A stretch of 64,000 bases of DNA from Agrobacterium salinitolerans (GTDB taxonomy: Bacteria > Pseudomonadota > Alphaproteobacteria > Rhizobiales > Rhizobiaceae): the NCBI RefSeq assembly GCF_002008225.1, contig NZ_MRDH01000006.1:434001-498000 (forward strand), written 5' to 3'. Shown here one piece after another: positions 56,900 through 64,000 of the stretch. Position numbers and translations under genes: made by a program. The number at the start of each line of letters is the position of its first letter. The first letter of the stretch is position 1. The notes beneath the pieces were generated by a model, which saw nothing but the letters and a program-made list of their open reading frames with translations, ran no database searches and was not told the origin of the DNA.

Positions 56900-57331
56900 A
56901 TGACGGCCAGCGCCTATGACGACAACAATATCTTCGCAAAAATACTGCGCGGCGAAATTCCGTGTCACAAGCTTTACGAGGACGAGCATACACTTGCTTT
57001 CATGGATGTGATGCCGCAGGCCCCCGGCCATCTGCTCGTTGTTCCCAAGACCGGCTCCCGCAACCTGCTCGATGCCGACCCGGAAGTGCTGGCGAGGACC
57101 ATTCCCGTCGTTCAGAAACTGGCGGTTGCGGCAAAGGAAGCCTTCGATGCCGATGGCGTCTTCATCGCGCAGTTCAACGAGCCGGCGGCTGGCCAGACCG
57201 TTTTCCATCTGCATTTCCACGTTATTCCGCGCAAGGAAGGCGAGCCGCTGAAGCCGCATTCCGGCGTGATGGCCGATGGCGACATATTGAAGGCCCACGC
57301 GGAGAAGATAAAGGCCGCGCTTGCTTCGTGA
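56900..57331 (+). CDS. HIT-family hydrolase
   Basis: A 143-residue histidine-triad protein. NIFAKILRGEIPCHKLYEDE opens it, FMDVMPQAPGHLLVVPKTGS is the middle block, and the triad HLHFHVIPR follows FNEPAAGQTVF. These enzymes hydrolyse nucleoside phosphoramidates or dinucleoside polyphosphates. It ends the ridA-GDPD-FemAB-HIT unit and is followed within 11 bases by a RIME repeat. Confidence 0.93.
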   Translation: MTASAYDDNNIFAKILRGEIPCHKLYEDEHTLAFMDVMPQAPGHLLVVPKTGSRNLLDADPEVLARTIPVVQKLAVAAKEAFDADGVFIAQFNEPAAGQTVFHLHFHVIPRKEGEPLKPHSGVMADGDILKAHAEKIKAALAS

Positions 57332-57341
57332 TGGTTGCCTG

Positions 57342-57432
57342 GTCGACTTTATCCTCGGCCTTGCGCCGAGGACCCAACCTCGTATCGAAAATCAATCGGT
57401 TGCAAATGCTCGGGACAGGCCCGAGCATGACG
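57342..57432 (+). repeat. RIME1-like intergenic palindromic repeat, copy 3
   Basis: The palindromes ATCCTCGG/CCGAGGA and ATGCTCGGG/CCCGAGCAT flank a spacer, as in copies 1 and 2, in the same orientation as copy 1. It lies between convergent genes (HIT and DUF1989). Confidence 0.75.
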
Positions 57433-57453
57433 CAGGAGCGGTTTTCGGACTGA

Positions 57454-58305
57454 TCATTCCGGAGAGCGGTAAGCATTCCTCTCCGGCCACGGCCAGCCTT
57501 CAAGCGCCGTCATATCGGGCCGGAATATTTCCACCTTCAGCGGATAACAGGCCGCCGTATCGCTCGAATGCGTGGCGCTGCAATCACCGCCCGGACAGGC
57601 GGAAAGCGCGCCGATAAGATCGATCTCGGCGAAAAGCTCCAGATAATCACCCGGACGCACCGGGCTCGCCTTCATGAAATATTGGTGTGTGTCGCGGGTG
57701 AAACCCGTGCACATGAAGACATTGAGGACGTCATGCACATGCGGTTCCGCCTGCCGGAATGACAGGCCCCTTGAGGAGGCCAGCGCATTGGTCAGATTGG
57801 AATGACAGCAATGGTGGTAATCACCGCCGCTCAGGAGCTTGTTGGTATAGGGATCGCAGCGTGTGCCGATTACGTCATGCACACCGCCGCCGTCTTCATC
57901 GAAACCGTACCACGATAGCGTGTCATGGGTGATCGTCGCCATCGGCCGCAGGGACGGCAGGTTGCTCCACAGCCGGTTGCCGACCGAAACATGGGTGGCG
58001 TGCAGGGCGCGGGTCTTGCCGCTGAAAAACCGCTCGGTCAGATCATGGGCGTTCCAGAGGTTCAGGTCTCCGACCTGCGGACCTTCAACACTTACGATGC
58101 GAAAAAAATGCCCCTTCGGAACGTTGAAGGTGCGGCCGTCACGCGGCGGCACAATGACCTCATCGATCTTTTCCATGCTTCGTTTGGCTTCTTCCAGACG
58201 TGCAAGGTCCGGCATTTCAAGCGTCCCGTTCGGATAAACGACAACAGGACGGACGGCGCGGCGTTCAGCGGCGTCGACGGGTTCGGTGGCGGTCAAGGGG
58301 GTCAT
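57454..58305 (-). CDS. DUF1989 / urea carboxylase-associated family protein
   Basis: A 283-residue protein from the ATG at 58303-58305 after GAGGA. Family segments are IVPPRDGRTFNVPKGHFFRI, GDLNLWNAHDLTERFFSGKT, LHATHVSVGNRLWSN, GTRCDPYTNKLLSGGDYHHC, CHSNLTNALASSRGLSFRQA and a C-terminal CPGGDCSATHSSDTAACYPL. Several Cys and His suggest metal binding. Relatives occur next to urea carboxylase and in nitrogen metabolism, but none of those genes are near, so the role is unknown. Divergent from a LysR gene 110 bases away. Confidence 0.88.
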   Translation of the reverse strand: MTPLTATEPVDAAERRAVRPVVVYPNGTLEMPDLARLEEAKRSMEKIDEVIVPPRDGRTFNVPKGHFFRIVSVEGPQVGDLNLWNAHDLTERFFSGKTRALHATHVSVGNRLWSNLPSLRPMATITHDTLSWYGFDEDGGGVHDVIGTRCDPYTNKLLSGGDYHHCCHSNLTNALASSRGLSFRQAEPHVHDVLNVFMCTGFTRDTHQYFMKASPVRPGDYLELFAEIDLIGALSACPGGDCSATHSSDTAACYPLKVEIFRPDMTALEGWPWPERNAYRSPE

Positions 58306-58415
58306 GAAATCCTCAGGCAATCAAAATCTAGAGGCGAAATTGCGCCATGTGCGCGCGCCTGACAAGACGGGTTCTTCTTGCGCTCAGGCCAAGTCTTACT
58401 TACCCTTGAGACACC

Positions 58416-59279
58416 ATGAAATTACCGCCGCTCACCACCCTCCGGGCATTCGAAGCCGCAGCCAGAAGAACGAGTTTTTCTCTGGCTGCGCAGGAACTCG
58501 GCATGACGGCAACTGCCGTCAGCCAGCATGTGCGCAATCTGGAGGCATGGCTCGGTGTAGCGCTGTTCGAGCGGCATGCGAGGGGTGTGAGGCTTACCCC
58601 GGCCGGAAAAGAATTCGGCACGACGGTTTCGACTGCCCTACGCCAGATTGCCTCTGGCGCCGCCCGGATCCGTCAGGGCCGTGACCGCATGACCGTTCGC
58701 CTTGCCAGCCTGCCCTCAGTCGTCGCGCATTTTCTGACGCCCCGCCTGCCTCGCTTTCGGGCGCTTTACCCCGATATACAGGTATCCATCAGCTATTCCG
58801 GTGCGCATCACGCAATACCGGCCGATCTCACCATAGGGCATGGCGTCGCGTCCGGGGAAAATGCGGTCGCGCTTTTCAGCGCAGAGACGCGACCGACATG
58901 CGCGCCGGGCTATGTCGCTAAATTCGGTCCTTTCGACAATATTGACAGCCTCTTAGGAGCGGAATTGCTGCATGACGACACCGAGGCGGCTTGGCAGAAC
59001 TGGTTCGCAGCCGGGGGAATATCCCTGCCCGATAACGCCGGTCCGGTTTTTGCGGATTTCAATCTGCTCGTGACCGCGCTCAAAGCCGGTCAAGGCATTG
59101 GCCTCTGCCCGACGGCGCTGTTTCACAAAGAGATCGCCGAAGGTCAACTGATCGTGCTCTTCGATCGGGCGACGGATACGGAGAAATATTACTGGCTGAT
59201 GGAAGCAGACGAGATGACCGCACCGGCTAGACTTCTTGCGGATTGGCTTGTTGCGGAAGCCCGACGGAGCGGTCTCTGA
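58416..59279 (+). CDS. LysR-family regulator (GcvA-like)
   Basis: A 287-residue regulator with the N-terminal HTH PPLTTLRAFEAAARRTSFSL, AAQELGMTATAVSQHVRNLE and ARGVRLTPAGKEF, then a ligand domain opening RMTVRLASLPSVVAHFLTPR. The GcvA-subgroup hallmarks (PLTTLRAFEAAAR) are clear. It faces the DUF1989 gene across a 110-base shared promoter region, which is its likeliest target, and is convergent with azlD, whose stop is 13 bases away. Confidence 0.9.
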   Translation: MKLPPLTTLRAFEAAARRTSFSLAAQELGMTATAVSQHVRNLEAWLGVALFERHARGVRLTPAGKEFGTTVSTALRQIASGAARIRQGRDRMTVRLASLPSVVAHFLTPRLPRFRALYPDIQVSISYSGAHHAIPADLTIGHGVASGENAVALFSAETRPTCAPGYVAKFGPFDNIDSLLGAELLHDDTEAAWQNWFAAGGISLPDNAGPVFADFNLLVTALKAGQGIGLCPTALFHKEIAEGQLIVLFDRATDTEKYYWLMEADEMTAPARLLADWLVAEARRSGL

Positions 59280-59291
59280 CGTAAACCAATC

Positions 59292-59636
59292 TCAGAAACC
59301 GAGCGCGAACAACCCACCCGCCAGAAGCAGGATCGGCACCGCCACACCGACGATGACCCGCTGGCCTGCCATCAGAAATGCGATGAAACCGAGTGCGGCA
59401 GCGCCGATGCGCAGCCACAGGGGGGATGCTTCCAGCGTTCCGGTTGGAAAGACGATCAGCTTGGCGGTGACGGCCATGACGAGCGCCGTGGCGACCGCCC
59501 TCACCCAGTGCAGCGCTTCGGAATCCTCCTTCAGGCGGTTACCGGCGAGAACGCCGAGCCACCGCCAGAGATCGGTCGCCAGCCAGCCGGCAATCGCGAT
59601 GAAGAGATAGGGCGCCCACCAATGTTCCGTAATCAT
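59292..59636 (-). CDS. azlD: AzlD-family membrane protein
   Basis: A 114-residue protein with about four membrane helices, from the ATG at 59634-59636 (MITEHWWAPYLFIAIAGWLA). It has LRIGAAALGFIAFLMAGQ and GVAVPILLLAGG, typical of AzlD, the small partner of AzlC in branched-chain amino acid and analogue export. It overlaps azlC by four bases (ATGA). Confidence 0.87.
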   Translation of the reverse strand: MITEHWWAPYLFIAIAGWLATDLWRWLGVLAGNRLKEDSEALHWVRAVATALVMAVTAKLIVFPTGTLEASPLWLRIGAAALGFIAFLMAGQRVIVGVAVPILLLAGGLFALGF

Positions 59637-60391
59637 GGTTCGCTCTCCGGTGAGACGGGTTTTATCCGGCGGCGGAACACGAGGCGGTCGATCAGATAGG
59701 CAGCCGTGCCCCCGCCTATCCCGGCATAGAGAATATCGAATTCCGGTGCGATGACCGCGAAGGCGGGCCCGGCGATGACGCCGATGACGAAGGCGACCTT
59801 GACGACGGAATGACGGGCCGAAGCCCAGATCGATGCCACGAAATAGACCGGTGTGAGAAAAAACAGCACGCCGGCGACGAGTGGTGGAAAGGCGGCGACG
59901 ACGCCGTAACACAGGCCGACGATGATGGCATTGACCACGGTGAGCGTCATGCCAAAACCAGCGAACCAGGCGGCGCGGGCTTCACGCGGCACCCTGGAGA
60001 GGTTCTGCGTAGCAAAGACCCAGGCCGTGATCGCAACGAAATGCGACAGAAACAGCAAAATCCATGTCGGCGTCTTCGCGCCGCGCATTTCCGGAACGAT
60101 GGAGGCGACCATCGGCATCATCCGGACCGACGACAGCGTCACCGCCAGAAAGCAGGCAGCAAGATTGGCGCCGCCGACCATGGAGCCGATCAGGATCATC
60201 TTGGCCGGCAGGGCCCAGATCATCAGCGTCATGAAGACGGCTTCGCCGCGCGCAACACCCGATTCCAGCGCGAAGGCGCTGAAACCGACGAAAGATGTCA
60301 TAAGAATGAGCGAGGGCAGCGAAAATATGCCCCGCATTCCCCGGAAAAACCAGCCACTCAGGGGGATGGTATCGCTGTCGGCAGTCTGCAT
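59633..60391 (-). CDS. azlC: AzlC-family branched-chain amino acid export protein
   Basis: A 252-residue protein with about seven membrane helices from the ATG at 60389-60391. Family segments are TSFVGFSAFALESGVARGEA, MTLMIWALPAKMILIGSMVG, ANLAACFLAVTLSSVRMMPM and PVYFVASIW. Together with AzlD it forms a two-component exporter. The substrate cannot be read from sequence. Confidence 0.9.
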   Translation of the reverse strand: MQTADSDTIPLSGWFFRGMRGIFSLPSLILMTSFVGFSAFALESGVARGEAVFMTLMIWALPAKMILIGSMVGGANLAACFLAVTLSSVRMMPMVASIVPEMRGAKTPTWILLFLSHFVAITAWVFATQNLSRVPREARAAWFAGFGMTLTVVNAIIVGLCYGVVAAFPPLVAGVLFFLTPVYFVASIWASARHSVVKVAFVIGVIAGPAFAVIAPEFDILYAGIGGGTAAYLIDRLVFRRRIKPVSPESEP

Positions 60392-60508
60392 TGCTGACCC
60401 ACTTGTGCATATCACCCGAAACTGTGCCGCAGCTTCGGGGTAACGTCATGCATAAAATAAAAAAGAGCGTCGCAGGCATCAGGGAAAAACGCGACGCGCT
60501 TCATACAT

Positions 60509-60534
60509 GAAAATGCCGGGCTTTCGCCCGGCAT
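60509..60534 (-). terminator. Rho-independent terminator after clpA
   Basis: ATGCCGGGC (60513-60521) and GCCCGGCAT (60526-60534) form a perfect nine-pair stem with a four-base loop. On the minus strand the stem is followed by TTTTC. It is 24 bases after the clpA stop. Confidence 0.8.
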
Positions 60535-60558
60535 CGGTTTATCGGTCGAAGACCTCGA

Positions 60559-63072
60559 TCATTTCTTCTTCGGCACTTTCGGCACCGCATTGGTCTTGCG
60601 CCGCGGCTTGCTGTCATCGTCCGACTTGTCGGCCTCGGCAACAAGAACATCCGCCTCTTCATTGGCCTTAGCCGCCTTGGACGCCGTTTTCGCCTTGGCC
60701 TTCGGTTTGCCCGGCGATTTCGCCGCCTTCAGCTCGGCCTCCGGCTGCGGTTTCACGGGTGCGGTCTCCGGCAGAACCTCAAGGATCAGACCGTCGGAAC
60801 CGTCATCCTTCTTGCCGACGGTGACGCTGACGACGCCGCCCTTCTTGAGCTTGCCGAAGAGGATTTCATTGGCGAGCGGCTTCTTGATGTTTTCCTGGAT
60901 CACACGCGACAGCGGGCGGGCACCCATCTTTTCGTCGTAACCCTTCTCCGCCAGCCAGGAGATCGCATCTTCATGCAGATCGAAGGTGACGTTGCGCTCG
61001 GAGAGCTGGGTTTCCAGCTGCATGACGAACTTTTGCACGACCTTGTGGATAACGGCGGTCGGCAGCGGCGAGAACGGAATGATCGCATCCAGACGGTTGC
61101 GGAACTCCGGCGTGAACAGGCGGTTTATCGCCTCTTCATCCTCACCCGTGCGGCGCGAAGAGCCGAAACCGATCGCCGATTTCGCCATTTCGGACGCACC
61201 CGCATTGGTCGTCATGATCAGGATGACGTTGCGGAAGTCGATCTTCTTGCCGTTATGGTCTGTCAGCGAGCCGTGGTCCATCACCTGCAACAGGATGTTG
61301 TAGATATCAGGATGCGCCTTTTCGATTTCGTCCAGCAGCACCACGGAATGCGGATGCTGATCGACGCCATCGGTCAGGAGACCGCCCTGATCGAAGCCGA
61401 CATAACCGGGAGGCGCACCGAGCAGGCGCGAAACGGTATGACGCTCCATGTACTCCGACATGTCGAAGCGCAGCATCTCGACGCCGAGCGAAGCGGCAAG
61501 CTGCTTGGCCACTTCCGTCTTGCCCACGCCCGTCGGGCCGGAAAAGACATAGGAGCCGATTGGCTTGTTCGGTTCGCGCAGGCCCGCACGCGCCAGCTTG
61601 ATGGCCGTGGCAAGCGCCTCAATGGCGATGTCCTGACCATAAACGACCGAGCGCAGTTCTTTTTCAAGGTTGGCGAGGACCATCTCGTCATCCTTGGAAA
61701 CCGTCTTCGCGGGAATACGGGCCATCGTCGCGATGGTGGCCTCGATTTCCCGTTCGGTGATCAGCTTGCGGCGCTTGGAAACAGGCAGCAACATCTGTGC
61801 GGCACCGGTCTCGTCGATCACGTCAATCGCCTTATCCGGCAGCTTGCGGTCCGAAATATAGCGGGCCGACAATTCGACGGCAGCCTTGATCGCCTCGTTG
61901 GAATATCTGAGGTGATGGTAGTCCTCGAAATAGGGTTTCAGGCCCTTCATGATGGCGATTGCGTCATCGATCGACGGCTCGTTGACGTCGATTTTCTGAA
62001 AACGACGAACGAGCGCACGGTCCTTTTCGAAGAACTGGCGATATTCCTTATAAGTGGTCGAACCGATGCAGCGGATCGCGCCAGAAGACAAGGCAGGCTT
62101 CAAGAGGTTCGATGCATCCATCGCGCCGCCGGAAGTGGCGCCGGCACCGATGACGGTGTGGATTTCATCGATGAACAGAACCGCGCCCGGAAACTCCTCG
62201 AGTTCCTTGACGACCTGCTTCAGCCGCTCCTCGAAATCACCGCGATAGCGGGTGCCGGCCAGCAGCGTGCCCATGTCGAGAGAGAAGATAGTGTCATTGG
62301 CAAGCGCTTCCGGCACCTTGCCTTCGACGATACGCTTGGCCAAGCCTTCGGCAATCGCCGTCTTGCCCACGCCCGGATCACCCACATAAAGCGGGTTGTT
62401 CTTGGAGCGGCGGCAGAGGATCTGGATCGTGCGGTTGACCTCGTCGTGTCGGCCGATCAACGGGTCGATCTTGCCGTTCTTGGCCTTCTCGTTGAGATTG
62501 ACGCAATAAGCCTTCAGAGCATCCTGCTGCTTTTTGGCGGACGAACCGTCCTCTTCCGGATTGCTTCGGTTCGGCTTGTTCTCGCTTTCCGGCTCATCGG
62601 CGCCGCGCGGCGGGCGCGTCTGCGACGTGCCGGGGCGCTTACCAATGCCGTGGGAGATGTAGTTGACCGCGTCGTAACGGGTCATTTCCTGTTCCTGCAG
62701 GAAATAGGCGGCATGGCTTTCGCGCTCGGCAAAAATGGCCACAAGCACGTTCGCGCCCGTCACTTCCTCGCGGCCGGACGATTGAACATGGATGACGGCC
62801 CGCTGGATGACACGCTGGAAGCCGGATGTGGGCTTGGAATCCTCGTCATAACCGGTGACGAGGTTGGTCAATTCATTGTCGACGTAATCGCTGACAGTCT
62901 TGCGAAGAGCATCCAGATCGACATTGCAGGCGCCCATGACGGCTGCGGCATCCGCGTCGTCGATCAGCGCCAGAAGGAGATGTTCGAGCGTCGCATATTC
63001 GTGGTGACGCTCATTTGCAAAGGTCAGTGCCTGGTGCAGCGCCTTCTCGAGACTCGGGGAAAAAGTTGGCAC
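60559..63072 (-). CDS. clpA: ClpA, ATP-dependent Clp protease ATP-binding subunit
   Basis: An 837-residue Hsp100 unfoldase. The N-domain (residues 1-140, MPTFSPSLEKALHQALTFAN and HEYATLEHLLLALIDDADAA) binds ClpS. D1 carries Walker A GDPGVGKTA and Walker B LFIDEIH. D2 has GPTGVGKTE, VLLDEIEKAHPD and the ClpP-binding loop region. After the C-terminal ISWLAEKGYDEKMGARPLSR segment is a Lys/Ala/Pro-rich tail of about 75 residues, not present in E. coli ClpA (758 residues). A Pro/Asn/Glu-rich linker (about 150-190) joins N-domain and D1. It lies ten bases after clpS. Confidence 0.97.
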   Translation of the reverse strand: MPTFSPSLEKALHQALTFANERHHEYATLEHLLLALIDDADAAAVMGACNVDLDALRKTVSDYVDNELTNLVTGYDEDSKPTSGFQRVIQRAVIHVQSSGREEVTGANVLVAIFAERESHAAYFLQEQEMTRYDAVNYISHGIGKRPGTSQTRPPRGADEPESENKPNRSNPEEDGSSAKKQQDALKAYCVNLNEKAKNGKIDPLIGRHDEVNRTIQILCRRSKNNPLYVGDPGVGKTAIAEGLAKRIVEGKVPEALANDTIFSLDMGTLLAGTRYRGDFEERLKQVVKELEEFPGAVLFIDEIHTVIGAGATSGGAMDASNLLKPALSSGAIRCIGSTTYKEYRQFFEKDRALVRRFQKIDVNEPSIDDAIAIMKGLKPYFEDYHHLRYSNEAIKAAVELSARYISDRKLPDKAIDVIDETGAAQMLLPVSKRRKLITEREIEATIATMARIPAKTVSKDDEMVLANLEKELRSVVYGQDIAIEALATAIKLARAGLREPNKPIGSYVFSGPTGVGKTEVAKQLAASLGVEMLRFDMSEYMERHTVSRLLGAPPGYVGFDQGGLLTDGVDQHPHSVVLLDEIEKAHPDIYNILLQVMDHGSLTDHNGKKIDFRNVILIMTTNAGASEMAKSAIGFGSSRRTGEDEEAINRLFTPEFRNRLDAIIPFSPLPTAVIHKVVQKFVMQLETQLSERNVTFDLHEDAISWLAEKGYDEKMGARPLSRVIQENIKKPLANEILFGKLKKGGVVSVTVGKKDDGSDGLILEVLPETAPVKPQPEAELKAAKSPGKPKAKAKTASKAAKANEEADVLVAEADKSDDDSKPRRKTNAVPKVPKKK

Positions 63073-63082
63073 GTTGCGATCC

Positions 63083-63439
63083 TCATTTCTTTTCCATGAC
63101 GCACTGCAGCGGGTGCTGGTGCTGTCGGGCGAAATCCATGACCTGGCTTACTTTCGTCTCTGCGACCTCATATGTAAACACCCCACATTCGCCCACGCCG
63201 TGCTGGTGCACGTGCAGCATGATGCGGGTTGCCGCCTCGCGATCCTTCTGGAAAAACCGTTCCAGAATATGGATGACGAATTCCATGGGAGTGTAATCGT
63301 CATTCAGTAAAAGAACACGGTACAAATTCGGTCTTTTCGTTTTCGGCTTGACGCGGGTGATAACAGACGTTCCGCGGTTGGTGCCGCCGCCGTCTTCCCC
63401 TTCGCCCTCGCCCTGCATGTAGATCGGCTTAGCGATCAT
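63083..63439 (-). CDS. clpS: ClpS adaptor for N-end-rule degradation
   Basis: A 118-residue adaptor. The N-terminal about 35 residues are flexible and Gly/Glu-rich ([18 protein letters not shown]). The core contains [20 protein letters not shown], with the Asp-Asp substrate-pocket pair, [20 protein letters not shown] and the C-terminal [17 protein letters not shown]. It delivers N-degron proteins to ClpA. clpA starts ten bases later, the classical clpS-clpA operon. Confidence 0.96.
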   Translation of the reverse strand: MIAKPIYMQGEGEGEDGGGTNRGTSVITRVKPKTKRPNLYRVLLLNDDYTPMEFVIHILERFFQKDREAATRIMLHVHQHGVGECGVFTYEVAETKVSQVMDFARQHQHPLQCVMEKK

Positions 63440-63722
63440 CTTTCATCATTCTCCAAACTGTTCTCAAACCGACAGCTGATTGCCAGGAGGGAGAACTTCG
63501 CCTCTCCATATCTAGGTCGTTAAGATGCGATTTTAAGCCCCTTGCGCAAGGGTGCAATCACTATTGCGTTTGCGAAGAGGCAAACCTCGGGAAAAGTGCG
63601 AATATGGGGGCAGCGAGGGCGCAGGAAAAAACGAACCTGCCGTCGAGGTGCATTTTTCAAGCCCGATGCCAATGGGCGCGACAGGTCGCGGCGCAGCCGA
63701 ATCCGGTTCGCCGCCGCGGACC

Positions 63723-64000
63723 TTATTCCTTTTCGTCGAGCATTTCTCGAACGGCGATGGCCAGCTGCTTGAGCGAGAAGGGCTTCGGCAGGAAACCGAA
63801 CTTGGCGTCGGCAGGCAGGTTCTTTGCGAAGGCATCTTCGGCATAACCCGAAACAAAGATGAATTTCAGGTCCGGATAGGATTTGCGCAGTTCTCGCAAC
63901 AGCGACGGACCGTCCATTTCCGGCATCACGACGTCGGAAACGACGATATCGACCTTGCCTTCCAACTCCTCCATCACCTCCAGAGCTTCGGTGCCGGAGC
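63723..64000 (-). CDS. cckA: Receiver domain at the C-terminus of a CckA-type hybrid histidine kinase (partial)
   Basis: The last about 92 codons of a gene entering from the right edge; the stop is at 63723. The readable protein is SGTEALEVMEELEGKVDIVV, SDVVMPEMDGPSLLRELRKS, PDLKFIFVSGYAEDAFAKNL, GFLPKPFSLKQLAIAVREML. It has the phosphoacceptor Asp (VVSDVVMP), the conserved Ser/Thr switch and Lys (LPKPF), and no DNA-binding domain, so it ends as a receiver. The wording SGYAEDAFAKNL is what I recall for rhizobial CckA. CckA phosphorylates ChpT and then CtrA/CpdR. The identity is probable only, since kinase and PAS regions are outside. About 280 bases of non-coding DNA separate it from clpS. 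Confidence 0.72.
   Translation of the reverse strand, partial: SGTEALEVMEELEGKVDIVVSDVVMPEMDGPSLLRELRKSYPDLKFIFVSGYAEDAFAKNLPADAKFGFLPKPFSLKQLAIAVREMLDEKE

Noticed and set aside
60973-63099. 708-codon open frame on the plus strand opposite clpA
   Set aside because: Fully antisense to clpA with no recognisable motif; an artefact of codon bias.

Overview
The window is chromosomal DNA from a Rhizobiales alphaproteobacterium, almost certainly the Agrobacterium tumefaciens species complex and most like A. fabrum (genomospecies G8). Three things point there: the gene families (LpxI, EipB, LivK-type transporters, GAAC-N7-GAAC SOS boxes, a ClpA/ClpS/CckA neighbourhood), the presence of RIME-like intergenic palindromic repeats, and a hydroxycinnamic-acid catabolic region that, from memory, matches the A. 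fabrum SpG8-1b region. No database search was possible. The assignment rests on recognised protein motifs, gene order and recalled literature.

Layout. (1) 1-3333: end of a COQ10/START-domain gene, a frameshifted P-loop kinase, a small unknown ORF, an AraC regulator and an EamA transporter, closed by a RIME repeat. (2) 3334-13808, minus strand: central carbon metabolism, in transcription order kdsA, eno, ftsB, pdhA-pdhB-pdhC, an SGNH hydrolase, lpdA, a GlsB-type membrane protein and lipA. The E1, E2 and E3 subunits and the lipoate-maturation enzyme of pyruvate dehydrogenase lie together. (3) 13808-30183: a catabolic island. It has a MarR regulator (HcaR type), a beta-ketoacyl-CoA hydrolase, a THF-dependent vanillate O-demethylase (LigM type), a GntR regulator (VanR type), a MetF-like methylene-THF reductase, a feruloyl-CoA hydratase, a feruloyl-CoA synthetase, a 3-hydroxyacyl-CoA dehydrogenase, an acyl-CoA dehydrogenase and a branched-chain-type ABC importer with a fused permease-ATPase. 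Two distinct operator motifs are visible, one shared by the MarR-side promoters and one by the GntR-side promoters. (4) 30400-36240: lexA with its SOS box, a GST, comEC, gltA. (5) 36260-39889: a polar amino-acid-type ABC importer led by its own GntR regulator. (6) 40044-53326, minus strand: the conserved translation/envelope supercluster rpsB-tsf-pyrH-frr-uppS-cdsA-rseP-bamA-lpxD-fabZ-lpxA-lpxI-lpxB. (7) 53520-60391: eipB, a tightly packed ridA-GDPD-FemAB-like-HIT operon, another RIME copy, a DUF1989 protein, a LysR regulator and azlCD. (8) 60559-64000: clpA, clpS and the C-terminal receiver domain of a CckA-type hybrid kinase.

How the parts work together. In the island, ferulate or p-coumarate would be imported by the LivK-H-MG-F transporter, activated to the CoA thioester, hydrated, oxidised to the beta-ketoacyl-CoA and cleaved to the C6-C1 acid. 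For vanillate, the methyl group is passed to tetrahydrofolate by the LigM homologue, and the MetF homologue re-oxidises methyl-THF. No ring-cleavage genes are present here, so protocatechuate must be handled elsewhere. The most interesting material is the regulatory architecture of this island, the LivM-LivG fusion, the acyl-CoA dehydrogenase with no assigned step, and several operator or terminator structures described below.
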